Of a DNA stretch of 64,000 nucleotides, positions 44,696-52,840 are shown piece by piece. The notes below the pieces were generated by a model. It saw only the letters and a program-made list of their open reading frames with translations, searched no databases and was not told the DNA's origin. Made by a program: the position numbers and the translations under genes. The DNA lies in the NCBI GenBank assembly GCA_021737275.1, contig JAIPEE010000009.1:31238-95237 (forward strand). The letters are read 5' to 3'. Every line of letters begins with the position of its first letter. The stretch's first letter is position 1. This stretch comes from Desulfobacterales bacterium. GTDB taxonomy: Bacteria; Desulfobacterota; Desulfobacteria; Desulfobacterales; JAIPEE01.

Positions 44696-45001
44696 TTCAG
44701 GTCAAATAGCAGCTTAATTAATACGGTTTTCATACTTTTAATACGAAAATTTTATCAGCAGCATGACCGGTCCGGGCATTTGTTCCAAGGGCGATTCAAA
44801 AGCTTTATTATGGAAAATGATGCATATCTCATAAGGCTTACTCATGATATCCACAGGAACCCGTTACGGGCAGGTATGGCTAAAAGATTGATGGACTATC
44901 AATGGAGCAGCTACCCGTCTCGTATGCATATAATAAAAAGCAGCAGCCGAGGATTTCAAAATTGTGAGAATGACGCTATTAGGTACAAGATTATACTTTG
45001 A
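44696..45001 (+). pseudogene. Decayed REP-associated tyrosine (IS200-like) transposase fragment
   Basis: From a stop codon at 44693 the frame reads through QQHDRSGHLFQGRFKSF, then IMENDAYLIRLTHDIHRN, PLRAGMAKRLMDYQWSSYPS and ends at 45001. GHLFQGRFKS, YIHxNPxRAGM-like and DYxWSSY motifs are hallmarks of RAYT transposases. The catalytic HUH motif and first half are absent and the 3 prime end is not family-like, so the gene is dead. REP-like repeats occur in the biotin operon 6-8 kb away, which such a transposase could once have mobilised. Confidence 0.8.
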
Positions 45002-45010
45002 CGCTAATTT

Positions 45011-46459
45011 TCAAACAAACGGGAATGATCCTTCAACCGCTTCCGCTTTTTTACGGATCTTCGCCAGTTCTTTTTCAACATCATCATTAAACGGCAGTGG
45101 TTCATGCGTACCTAAGATATCATCAACCTTTACCCGGGCTTCATCAAGCACATCCGGTTTACCCTCTGCAACCCAGTTTTCATGGGAATCATGAACACCC
45201 AGTTTCGGGATATACCAGTCACCGGCTCTGATCTGCCTGAATGTTGAAGGATGCGTCAAGTAATTTCCGCCCGGACCGATCTCCTGAATGGTATCATCAA
45301 GCCAGCGGCTTTCATCTGACAGAATACCCCGTTTAATCTGTTTTCCCATCCTGAAAATTTCCATATCAATCATGATCTGCTCAAGACTCAGAATCATATC
45401 ACCGCCAAAAAGCCCGGGACCGATAAAGATATCCGGCCAGGTCATGATCGGGAGCATTCCCAGCATGGCCCGTTCATAACCGGCCTGTATGGATGGCTCA
45501 AATGCATCCGTACCCAATCCACTTGAAAAGGCGGCCAGGTTATAATATCTGGCCATTTCCGTTGCTGCTGAGTTCATCAGTGCATTTTCTGCACCACCGG
45601 CAAAATACCGACCGCTCCTGGGGTCCATTAATGTCAATGCCGGCGCATATATAACCGGCACACCCGGTTCATTGGCCTGTACAAGACACAATGTTGCAAT
45701 TACTTCACAATTTAACTGAAGAATCGTTGAAAGCATACTGCCCGGAGCCGTAGCTCCCATAAGGGCCATCGGCATAATCGCTACCGGTATATCCCATCCC
45801 TTCAAATTCAGATATGGATCAATATCATCTACGATTGCCAGAGGCGACTGAGGTGTAATCAGAAAAGAGTAGGGATGATCCTTTCTGATCTTTTCCTTAT
45901 CGCCAAAAATTGCCTGGAGAATTTCAAGCATCCACGGCCCATGGACATTATGGATAAACGGCTCCTGAATATGTTTGGAAAAATTTCTGAATGCACGTAT
46001 TTCATTATCAACATAATCAATAATTCTGTCACCGGCATCATTCGGCGTAACCGTCTGCCAGTATATACCGATCTCATCAATAGAATCACAGAGCCGTGTA
46101 ACCTCAAGTAAATCCTTTTTTGTACTGTCACGACACTCACCGGTTTCGCGATCCAGCATCATGGTACCTTCACCGCTCATACAGATGGTACACTCACCTT
46201 CGTTAATCGGAAGCGACCAGTCGGAGCGCCTGCCGCCAAGAGAATATTTTTGAGGCACCTGTTTGACCATAGCCTCTACAAAAGCTTTTGGAAATTTTAC
46301 AATACGACTGACCTCATCAACCTCCGCACCGGCATCAGCCAGAATCGCCCGCCCTTTTTCGGTCTCTACACGAACACCGGTTTTTTCCAGTATCGTTAAT
46401 GTTCGTTCATGAATTTGATCGCGCTCTTCCTGTGACAATATCCGGACAGTTGTTCTCAT
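45011..46459 (-). CDS. MttB-family (trimethylamine methyltransferase-like) protein, non-pyrrolysine type
   Basis: About 482 residues; the ATG at 46459 follows GAGGAG and is preferred to a TTG two codons earlier. Typical MttB parts are TLTILEKTGVRV near the N-terminus, FPKAFVEAMVKQVP, a central ALMGATAPGSM, and PALTLMDPRSGRYFAGGAEN. It has no in-frame TAG, so it is not a pyrrolysine enzyme. It would pass a methyl group from an amine such as a betaine to a corrinoid protein not encoded here. It differs clearly from the MttB-like protein at 1784-3238. A sigma54 promoter with two tandem activator-type dyads lies upstream, so it is under specific inducible control. Confidence 0.85.
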   Translation of the reverse strand: MRTTVRILSQEERDQIHERTLTILEKTGVRVETEKGRAILADAGAEVDEVSRIVKFPKAFVEAMVKQVPQKYSLGGRRSDWSLPINEGECTICMSGEGTMMLDRETGECRDSTKKDLLEVTRLCDSIDEIGIYWQTVTPNDAGDRIIDYVDNEIRAFRNFSKHIQEPFIHNVHGPWMLEILQAIFGDKEKIRKDHPYSFLITPQSPLAIVDDIDPYLNLKGWDIPVAIMPMALMGATAPGSMLSTILQLNCEVIATLCLVQANEPGVPVIYAPALTLMDPRSGRYFAGGAENALMNSAATEMARYYNLAAFSSGLGTDAFEPSIQAGYERAMLGMLPIMTWPDIFIGPGLFGGDMILSLEQIMIDMEIFRMGKQIKRGILSDESRWLDDTIQEIGPGGNYLTHPSTFRQIRAGDWYIPKLGVHDSHENWVAEGKPDVLDEARVKVDDILGTHEPLPFNDDVEKELAKIRKKAEAVEGSFPFV

Positions 46460-46543
46460 TTTCAACTCCTCAGTTTATAACCCTAACTTTATAACGAAGA
46501 TAATTTTTCAATATTAGATCAGATATATAAAACAGAAAAGGTT

Positions 46544-46561
46544 TTGCATTATCAGTGCCAG
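46544..46561 (-). promoter_or_regulatory. Sigma54 (-24/-12) promoter of the second MttB-like gene
   Basis: The minus strand reads CTGGCACTGATAATGCAA. TGGCAC matches the -24 consensus, and GG and GC are 10 bp apart. The transcript start would be near 46534, giving a leader of about 75 bases. Confidence 0.78.
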
Positions 46562-46642
46562 AGTAAATTGATCGCCCAAAAAGATTTTTATGCATATTTT
46601 CATATACTTATATTTTTAAGCAGGACTTAACATGACTATCAT

Positions 46643-46679
46643 TTGGCGATCCGGCCAAATGAGTTGGTCAATCAGCCAA
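46643..46679. promoter_or_regulatory. Two tandem TTGGY-N6-GCCAA sites, candidate sigma54-activator binding array
   Basis: Site one (46643-46658) is TTGGC-N6-GCCAA, inside the larger perfect dyad CATTTGGC-N6-GCCAAATG (46640-46661). Site two (46664-46679) is TTGGT-N6-GCCAA. Their centres are 21 bp apart, two DNA turns, on the same face. They lie about 85-120 bp upstream of the sigma54 promoter, the usual activator position. Confidence 0.7.
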
Positions 46680-46781
46680 TATATATTATATAAAAAGGAT
46701 TCATTGAGGCTCTTGAGTTAATTATCAGCTCATGTTATAAAATATTTGAACCCGGATAAAGGCTTTAGAGCTTAACCCTAT

Positions 46782-47762
46782 TCAACACATTATCGTAACA
46801 TCACCTGAAATAATTCTCTGGTCTCTACCCTCATCATCTTCCATGATCAAAACACCGGTATTATCCACATCAATAACCGTTCCAATATGTTTTTTACTGA
46901 TCATATCCACAGAAATGCGCTTACCAATTATATCTGCCAATTCTTTCCATCTCTTTATAATTGGCCCGAAGCCCTCTTTAGTAAAGATACTATAAAAATG
47001 TTCATACTGCTTAAGAAATTCACGAATAATATCTGTTCGTGAAAGATGCTCACCGGTTTCTGCCAGAATTGATGTGGCAATATCTTTAATCTCATCAGGA
47101 AATGAAGAGAGCGGCGTATTGACATTAAGGCCGATTCCCACAACCACAAAATCAACGGCATCCATATCCGTACTGATTTCTGTTAAAATACCGGAGATTT
47201 TTTTACCGTTTATGAGAATATCATTGGGCCATTTAATTCTGGGATTTAAATCTGTCATGGAGAGAAGGGTCTCTGCAGCAACAACAGCCGTCAAAAGCGT
47301 TATCACGGGCGCTTCGCCCGGAGAGATGGCCGGGCGTAAAATCAGAGATGCATAGATGCTGTCACCGGGCGGTGAAAACCATTTGCGGCCCTTTCTGCCC
47401 CTGCCGGCTCCCTGCTCTTCCGCCAGCACAATCGTTCCTTCTCCTGCACCATTTGCCGCCAGATCCTTTGCCCGTGTATTAGTGGAATCAGTTTTATCCA
47501 GACAGATGATCTCTTTTTTTCCAAAAACGTCTGTATCAAGCCCGTCAAGAATCTCATCGGCCAGGATAAGATCAGATACCTTCGTCAGCATGTAGCCTTT
47601 CCGTGGTAATGATTCGATTTCATACCCTTTTTTTCTTAACTGGCCGATCTGCTTGCTGACAGCAGCACGTGATATGGATAATTTCCGACTGATCTCTTCA
47701 CCCGAAATCCACTGATTGATGTTCTTTTTAAGATCTGAAAGCAGGATATCTTTTGTGCTCAT
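46782..47762 (-). CDS. birA: Bifunctional biotin protein ligase / biotin operon repressor BirA
   Basis: A 326-residue protein with an N-terminal winged helix (WISGEEISRKLSISRAAVSKQI) and the ligase domain: STNTRAKDLAANG, the biotinyl-AMP loop GAGRGRKGRKWFSPPG, IKWPNDILINGKKISGIL and VVVGIGLNVN, then a C-terminal SH3-like domain. It biotinylates carboxylase subunits and, as holo-dimer, represses biotin synthesis genes. The DNA-binding domain is intact, and a matching operator lies 19 bp upstream of its start, between it and bioB, so it probably represses the operon and itself. Confidence 0.95.
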   Translation of the reverse strand: MSTKDILLSDLKKNINQWISGEEISRKLSISRAAVSKQIGQLRKKGYEIESLPRKGYMLTKVSDLILADEILDGLDTDVFGKKEIICLDKTDSTNTRAKDLAANGAGEGTIVLAEEQGAGRGRKGRKWFSPPGDSIYASLILRPAISPGEAPVITLLTAVVAAETLLSMTDLNPRIKWPNDILINGKKISGILTEISTDMDAVDFVVVGIGLNVNTPLSSFPDEIKDIATSILAETGEHLSRTDIIREFLKQYEHFYSIFTKEGFGPIIKRWKELADIIGKRISVDMISKKHIGTVIDVDNTGVLIMEDDEGRDQRIISGDVTIMC

Positions 47763-47780
47763 AAATCGACTCTCTTTTTA

Positions 47781-47812
47781 TTGTAAACCAATATATTTTA
47801 TTGGGTTGACAT
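47781..47812. promoter_or_regulatory. BirA operator between birA and bioB
   Basis: TTGTAAACC-N14-GGTTGACAT: the left half site is a full consensus half and the right half matches GGTTTACAA at 7 of 9 positions. BirA sites in many bacteria have this TTGTAAACC-N14/16-GGTTTACAA form. It lies 53 bp upstream of the bioB start and 19 bp upstream of the birA start. Confidence 0.88.
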
Positions 47813-47864
47813 TCATTTCTGCATCCACTAAAACCCTTTTGTAATAAACAGATGGAGGAAAATC

Positions 47865-48854
47865 ATGTTTAATGATTATATCGTTAACATAACCAAAAAA
47901 ATTCTGAAAGGGGATAAAACACGCCTTACATATGAAGCGGCTTGTGAAATGGCGCTGCTGCCTGAAAAAAACACACCGGATCTGATTACCTGTGCACAGA
48001 AAATCCGGCAAAAGTTCAAGGGCAACAAAATTTTTACCTGTTCTATTATAAACGCCAAATCAGGACTTTGTTCTCAGGATTGTGCATTCTGCGCCCAGTC
48101 ATCCCATCATGATACCGGCCTTCAGACCTATCCGCTTATGGAAAAAGCTGAAATGGTGACAAGAGCAGAAGCGATGCATAAGGCCGGCGCAACTAATTTT
48201 TCAATTGTTACCAGCGGATACAAGCTTTCTGAAAAGGATCTGGATACCATTTGCAGCACCACATCCGAAATTAAGGAAAAATACGGCATGACCATTTGTG
48301 CGTCCGTGGGTATGGTTGATATGAAAATGGCAAAACGACTGACCGACAGCGGTGTTACAAATTATCATCATAATCTTGAAACAAGTCGGAGCCATTTTGA
48401 TAAAATCTGTACCACTCACGAATATGATGAAGATATTGATGCACTGCATGCTGCAGCCGATGGCGGAATGAATGTCTGCAGCGGCGGTATCATGGGCCTG
48501 GGAGAAACCTGGGTGCAGCGTGTGGAGCTTGCTTTTATATTAAAGGAACTGGACGTCCCTTCTATTCCACTTAACTTTTTGAATCCAATCCCCGGCACCC
48601 GTTTTGAAAATATGCCGAAGCTTTCTCCCATGGACGCATTAAAATGTATTGCCCTTTTCCGGATGATTAACCCGGATAAGGATATCACTATTTGCGGCGG
48701 TCGCGAAGTAACCCTGAAGGAATATCAGTCCTGGGTTTTTCCGGCCGGTGCAAACGGGCTTATGGTGGGCAACTACCTGACAACAAAAGGCAGACGTATT
48801 GAAATCGATATGGAAATGATTAAGGATATGGGACTTGAAAATGTCAATGACTGA
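47865..48854 (+). CDS. bioB: Biotin synthase
   Basis: A 329-residue radical SAM enzyme with the cluster motif CSQDCAFC (Cys69, Cys73, Cys76). Other typical segments are ASVGMVDMKMAKRLTDSGV, YHHNLETSRSHF, GGIMGLGETW and IPLNFLNPIPGTRFE. It inserts sulfur into dethiobiotin to make biotin. GGAGG stands 8 bp before the ATG. It is the first gene of the operon behind the BirA operator, and its end overlaps bioA. Confidence 0.96.
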   Translation: MFNDYIVNITKKILKGDKTRLTYEAACEMALLPEKNTPDLITCAQKIRQKFKGNKIFTCSIINAKSGLCSQDCAFCAQSSHHDTGLQTYPLMEKAEMVTRAEAMHKAGATNFSIVTSGYKLSEKDLDTICSTTSEIKEKYGMTICASVGMVDMKMAKRLTDSGVTNYHHNLETSRSHFDKICTTHEYDEDIDALHAAADGGMNVCSGGIMGLGETWVQRVELAFILKELDVPSIPLNFLNPIPGTRFENMPKLSPMDALKCIALFRMINPDKDITICGGREVTLKEYQSWVFPAGANGLMVGNYLTTKGRRIEIDMEMIKDMGLENVND

Positions 48855-50214
48855 AGAACAGATCAGGCAACTGGAAACAGATGCAAAAAAATATATATGG
48901 TACCCTTTTACCCAGATGCAGGATTATGTTGAGGAAAAACCGGTTATTATTGAAAAAGGCGAAGGTAATTATCTTATTGATACGGAAGGCAACCGTTATA
49001 TTGACGGTGTCTCTTCACTCTGGACCAATGTTCACGGACACCGAAAGGAAAGGATTGATAGCGCCATCAAAAACCAGGTTGATAAACTTTCCCATTCAAC
49101 ATTGCTCGGTCTTTCCAATGTACCGGCAATTCAGTGCGCTAAAAAACTGGTGGAAATTGCTCCTGAGGGCCTGACAAAAGTTTTTTACTCGGATAGCGGC
49201 TCTACTGCAGTAGAAATCGCGCTGAAGATGGCATTTCAGTATCAGCAGCAATCCACTAATGGTGATCCCGACAAGAAGATGTTTATCTCCTATGAAAATT
49301 CATATCATGGCGATACCATTGGTTCTGTCAGTGTAGGCGGTATTGATCTGTTTCACGAAGTTTACCAGTCACTGCTTTTTGATTCCCACAAGGCGGCATC
49401 TCCTCACTGCTATCGATGCCCTATGGGAAAAAATCGTCAGTCATGTCGGTTTGAATGCGTTGATCAGGTCGAGAACCTCATGAAAGCGCATGCCCATGAG
49501 GTTTGTGCACTGATTATAGAACCACTGGTACAAGGTGCAACAGGCATTGTTGTTCATCCTGACGGTTACCTGAAAAAGATCCGTGAGCTTTGCACAAGAT
49601 ATAACATCCTGATGATTGCCGATGAAGTGGCTGTCGGGTTCGGAAAAACCGGCAAAATGTTTGCCTGTCAACAGGAAGGCGTTGTGCCGGATATTATGGC
49701 ACTTGCCAAAGGGATTTCCGGCGGCTATATGCCGCTTGCTGCCACGCTCACAAGTGAAGAAGTGTTCAACGGCTTTCTGGGGAAATATGAAGACTTTAAA
49801 ACCTTTTTCCATGGCCATACTTATACCGGTAATCCCCTGGCCTGTGCGGCGGCTGTGGCCAACCTTGAAATTTTTGAAGAAGAAAATGTGATCGAGAATC
49901 TACAGGCCAAAATTGCTCATCTTACAGAAAAGTTAAAAATGTTTGAGGCGTTGCCCAACATCGGAGAAATCCGCCAGAAAGGCATTATGGTCGGCATTGA
50001 AATTGTAATGGACCGGGAAGGCAAAGAATCTTTTCCGCCTGAAAAAAAGATCGGCCACAGAATAGTTCTCGAAGCCGGAAAGCAGGGGTTGATTATCAGA
50101 CCGCTGGGCGGTGTTATTGTTTTGATGCCACCGTTAAGCATTACAATGGAAGAGATCGACCGAATATGCGATATTACTTATCAATCCGTCAAAACCGTAC
50201 TGGAGACGATATAA
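48841..50214 (+). CDS. bioA: 8-Amino-7-oxononanoate (DAPA) aminotransferase
   Basis: About 457 residues from the ATG at 48841, which overlaps bioB by 14 bp. Fold-type I aminotransferase motifs are SSLWTNVHGH, DSGSTAVEIALKMA, MIADEVAVGFGKTG and the PLP lysine in ALAKGISGGYMPLAAT. A Cys-rich insert (CYRCPMGKNRQSCRFEC) follows the large-domain helix, as in some BioA relatives. It converts 8-amino-7-oxononanoate to 7,8-diaminopelargonate with SAM or lysine as amino donor; which donor is used cannot be told. Confidence 0.94.
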   Translation: MSMTEEQIRQLETDAKKYIWYPFTQMQDYVEEKPVIIEKGEGNYLIDTEGNRYIDGVSSLWTNVHGHRKERIDSAIKNQVDKLSHSTLLGLSNVPAIQCAKKLVEIAPEGLTKVFYSDSGSTAVEIALKMAFQYQQQSTNGDPDKKMFISYENSYHGDTIGSVSVGGIDLFHEVYQSLLFDSHKAASPHCYRCPMGKNRQSCRFECVDQVENLMKAHAHEVCALIIEPLVQGATGIVVHPDGYLKKIRELCTRYNILMIADEVAVGFGKTGKMFACQQEGVVPDIMALAKGISGGYMPLAATLTSEEVFNGFLGKYEDFKTFFHGHTYTGNPLACAAAVANLEIFEEENVIENLQAKIAHLTEKLKMFEALPNIGEIRQKGIMVGIEIVMDREGKESFPPEKKIGHRIVLEAGKQGLIIRPLGGVIVLMPPLSITMEEIDRICDITYQSVKTVLETI

Positions 50215-50218
50215 GGTA

Positions 50219-50518
50219 GTGGGTGATCAGCAGACATGGAATGGTGTTTTCCATTTTAATCCTGAAGACAGGATCTATGAAACCCATTTTCCTTCAAATC
50301 CGGTTGTACCGGGTAGTGTTATCATTCATGCTTTCATGAGCGCTGCTGAAAAAGTTGGCTATAATGAAAAACCATATCGAATTGAGAACTTCAGATTTAA
50401 ACGGTTTATTTCGCCCGGAGAATATGCCTGGGAGATGGAATCTTCAAATGGCGGGCTGTCATGCAAAATACTTGAAAACAATAATACCGTTGTTACCGGT
50501 AATTTGAAATACTTATAG
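50219..50518 (+). CDS. Hot-dog protein A: FabZ-like dehydratase half keeping the catalytic His only
   Basis: A 99-residue protein with GTG start 4 bp after bioA. It aligns with the FabZ core: ETHFPSNPVVPGSVIIHAF matches the QGHFPGKPIFPGVLILEAM region, and NFRFKRFISPGEYAWEM matches the ARFKRPVVPGDQ region. The catalytic His of FabZ is kept (His23), but the catalytic Glu position is His37. The first strand and helix of FabZ are missing. In FabZ the His and the acidic residue of each active site come from different subunits, so this could pair with hot-dog protein B (52906-53340), which keeps the Glu. Role in pimeloyl thioester synthesis is inferred from operon position. Confidence 0.8.
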   Translation: MGDQQTWNGVFHFNPEDRIYETHFPSNPVVPGSVIIHAFMSAAEKVGYNEKPYRIENFRFKRFISPGEYAWEMESSNGGLSCKILENNNTVVTGNLKYL

Positions 50519-50529
50519 AGGTAGAAAAG

Positions 50530-50895
50530 TTGGATGTTTTTGATCAAATACGTGATGCTCTTAAAGAGATACTGGACATTGAACCTGAAAATATTACACC
50601 TGAAACATACATTATACGGGACCTGGATGCCGAATCCATAGACCTTATGGAGCTTTCCGTGGAACTCAATGAAAAGTTCGGCATCGAGATTATTGATGAT
50701 CGGATTTTTTTACGAACAGTCCGCCTGCATCTTAATGAAGCTGAAAAATATAAGAAAGAAGCGGCCGATGTATTGAAAAATGAATACCCTTTTCTGGGTG
50801 TGGATCGTATTCAGGAGATATTAAAAGATCTTGATGGTGGGCCGGTATTAAAGATGAAGGACCTTGTAAGCTATATTGAATGTGAAGCTGATTAA
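50530..50895 (+). CDS. Dedicated acyl carrier protein with C-terminal insertion
   Basis: A 121-residue carrier protein with TTG start and GAGG 8 bp before it. The phosphopantetheine site is Ser36 in DLDAESIDLMEL, matching the DSLD motif of ACPs with an altered first residue. The usual ACP is about 78 residues; here about 35 extra residues (EAEKYKKEAADVLKNEYPF region) separate helix II from the C-terminal helix with VLKMKDLVSYIE. It probably carries the growing pimeloyl chain for the neighbouring ketosynthase and hot-dog proteins. Confidence 0.85.
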   Translation: MDVFDQIRDALKEILDIEPENITPETYIIRDLDAESIDLMELSVELNEKFGIEIIDDRIFLRTVRLHLNEAEKYKKEAADVLKNEYPFLGVDRIQEILKDLDGGPVLKMKDLVSYIECEAD

Positions 50896-50910
50896 AAATT
50901 TCATGGTAAT

Positions 50911-50947
50911 TTCCCCTCCCCTGGCGGGAGAGGAATAAGGGGAGGAA
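50911..50947. repeat. REP-like hairpin repeat, copy 1
   Basis: Reads TTCCCCTCCCCTGGCGGGAG followed by AGGAATAAGGGGAGGAA. Complementary C-rich and G-rich parts around CCTGGCGGG can fold back. A degenerate copy with the same layout lies at 52841-52880 in the same operon. It may also separate translation of the carrier protein and the nitroreductase-like gene. Confidence 0.6.
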
Positions 50948-50993
50948 TATTATTGTATCCCTGCCTATACATTAATTGCTGAAAAACCCTATA

Positions 50994-51623
50994 ATGAAAA
51001 CACTTGACGACCTCATAAAAAGCAGAAGAAGCATCAGAAAGTACACGGATGAAATTCCGGATAATACGCTCATAGAGCAGATGATTACCAGCGCATCATT
51101 TGCGCCTTCTCCGTCAAACGCACAACCGGTTCGCTTCATCAGAATTATCTCTCAGGAAGTAAAAGATCTTTTGCTTTCAGCCATGAACACCGGAAAAGAT
51201 ACATATTTAAACACCATAAAAGAAAAGAGCTTATCCAAAAAAATAAAAACTGCTGTCAAAGCCTACTGGCGATATTCATCATTTATCGGCAAAGCACCGA
51301 TACTGTTTGCTGTCGGAATTTCTCAAGATATAAAAGGGTTTTCCGAAAAACTTTATGATTCCGGTATTATTAAAACTTCTCGAAAAGATACGGATCTTGA
51401 TATTACGGTTGGGTTGGCACTTAACAGTTTTATTCTTAAAGGAGAAGAACTCGGCTTAGGCTGCTGTATTCTTACGGCACCACTAACGTTTGCGCCTGAC
51501 ATTGAAGGCATGCTCGGTATATCTGATATCCGGATCAAGTGTTTTGTAACGGCCGGATTTCCTGCTGAAACACCGGATTATATTGAAAGAAAATCTGTTT
51601 TGGAAATTTCCCAGGAGATATAA
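50994..51623 (+). CDS. Nitroreductase-fold flavoprotein in the biotin operon
   Basis: About 209 residues from the ATG at 50994; a TTG six codons upstream is also in frame, and neither has a good Shine-Dalgarno sequence. The family core is visible: LIKSRRSIRKYTDEIPDNTLIEQMI, ASFAPSPSNAQPVRFI and the C-terminal half LNSFILKGEELGLGCCIL with a final CFVTAGFPAE. The fold binds FMN and uses NAD(P)H. The last base of its stop is the first of the ketosynthase ATG, so they are tightly coupled. In this setting it could reduce an enoyl-thioester, replacing FabI-type enzymes. That role is not known for the family and is inference. Confidence 0.75.
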   Translation: MKTLDDLIKSRRSIRKYTDEIPDNTLIEQMITSASFAPSPSNAQPVRFIRIISQEVKDLLLSAMNTGKDTYLNTIKEKSLSKKIKTAVKAYWRYSSFIGKAPILFAVGISQDIKGFSEKLYDSGIIKTSRKDTDLDITVGLALNSFILKGEELGLGCCILTAPLTFAPDIEGMLGISDIRIKCFVTAGFPAETPDYIERKSVLEISQEI

Positions 51624-52828
51624 TGACCCGTCGCGTTGTCATAACTTCTGTTGGTGTGATCTCTTCTCTCGGATTTTCTCAAGATGAAATCATTGAAAAC
51701 CTGAAACAGGGTAGTACCTCCTTTAAACAACCATCATTTGACCGTGAGGTTGTTGTATCCCCTGTTAAAGGATTTAATATCAAAAATTTTACCGGACGCT
51801 TTAAGGATGCCCGATATCTAAACAGGGGGGCAACGTTCTGCGTTGCAGCTGCCGCAAATGCTATTCGCAAGGCAGATCTTTCTGATGAAATGCAAGAAAA
51901 AGCCGGGCTATTTGTTGGAAGCGGCCCCAATTTTGATATTGGTGGAGAGTTTCCTGAAGTCCATAACGGCGATTTGACTAAAAACAAACAGGCTGCCCTC
52001 TGGATTTTAAAATTCCTACCCAATACTGCCGCGTCTGTCATAGCCAAATATGCAAATATTCATGGTGAGAATACAACTATCGGCACGGCCTGTTCCGCTT
52101 CACTTCAGGCAATCGGAGACGCTTTCAGAAAAATAAAAGATGGATACCTTGATCTTGCTTTTGCAGGCGGTGGTGACTCCCGTATTAACAGTGGCGGTAT
52201 TCTGGCCTATAAAAAGGCCCGGGCCTTATATACAGGTGAAGAAAAAGCCAAATCAGCATCACGCCCTTTTGATGAAAACCGAAATGGGTTTGTTCCGGGT
52301 GAAGGGGGTGCTTTCTTTCTTCTGGAAGATCTGGAACATGCAAAAAAGCGTAAAGCGCCAATATTTGCTGAAGTTTGTGGTTTCGGATGCAGTATTGACG
52401 GACATAATATGACAGCCCCACACCCTTATGGCATCTGGGCGGAAAAGGCTGTAAGAAGTGCCATCAAGGAAGCTGATATATTACCATCAGAGATTGATGT
52501 CGTTTCAACACATGGCACCGGCACACTGCTTAACGATGCCATGGAATCAGCTATGATCGAAAGCGTTTTTGAAGAACATAAACCGGAAATCATTGCCTTA
52601 AAATCATGGATCGGACATCTGGCATCCTCTTGCGGTGCAGTTGAACTGGCAATATGTCTATCATTGATGAAAAATAATTATCTGCCTGAAATAAGAAACC
52701 TTGCTAATGCCTGTAACCGGAATATAAGTTTTGTCCGGAAACCCAAATCGGAATCCATCAAAACAATGCTGATAGAAAACTTCGGATTCGGCGGACAAAA
52801 CAGTACTTTGATAATTAAAGACTATTGA
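51623..52828 (+). CDS. FabF-like 3-oxoacyl-ACP synthase in the biotin operon
   Basis: A 401-residue beta-ketoacyl synthase of the elongating type. The catalytic triad is intact: Cys157 in IGTACSASLQ, His297 in VSTHGTGTLLND and His332 in KSWIGHLASSCGA. The C-terminal GFGGQN motif is present. It shares its first base with the stop of the preceding gene. Because it is FabF-like, it would extend an acyl-ACP starter with malonyl units, unlike the FabH-like BioZ. It may be specific for a carboxylated chain such as glutaryl or malonyl, leading to pimeloyl-ACP; specificity is inference. Confidence 0.88.
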   Translation: MTRRVVITSVGVISSLGFSQDEIIENLKQGSTSFKQPSFDREVVVSPVKGFNIKNFTGRFKDARYLNRGATFCVAAAANAIRKADLSDEMQEKAGLFVGSGPNFDIGGEFPEVHNGDLTKNKQAALWILKFLPNTAASVIAKYANIHGENTTIGTACSASLQAIGDAFRKIKDGYLDLAFAGGGDSRINSGGILAYKKARALYTGEEKAKSASRPFDENRNGFVPGEGGAFFLLEDLEHAKKRKAPIFAEVCGFGCSIDGHNMTAPHPYGIWAEKAVRSAIKEADILPSEIDVVSTHGTGTLLNDAMESAMIESVFEEHKPEIIALKSWIGHLASSCGAVELAICLSLMKNNYLPEIRNLANACNRNISFVRKPKSESIKTMLIENFGFGGQNSTLIIKDY

Positions 52829-52840
52829 GCAAACAAAATG

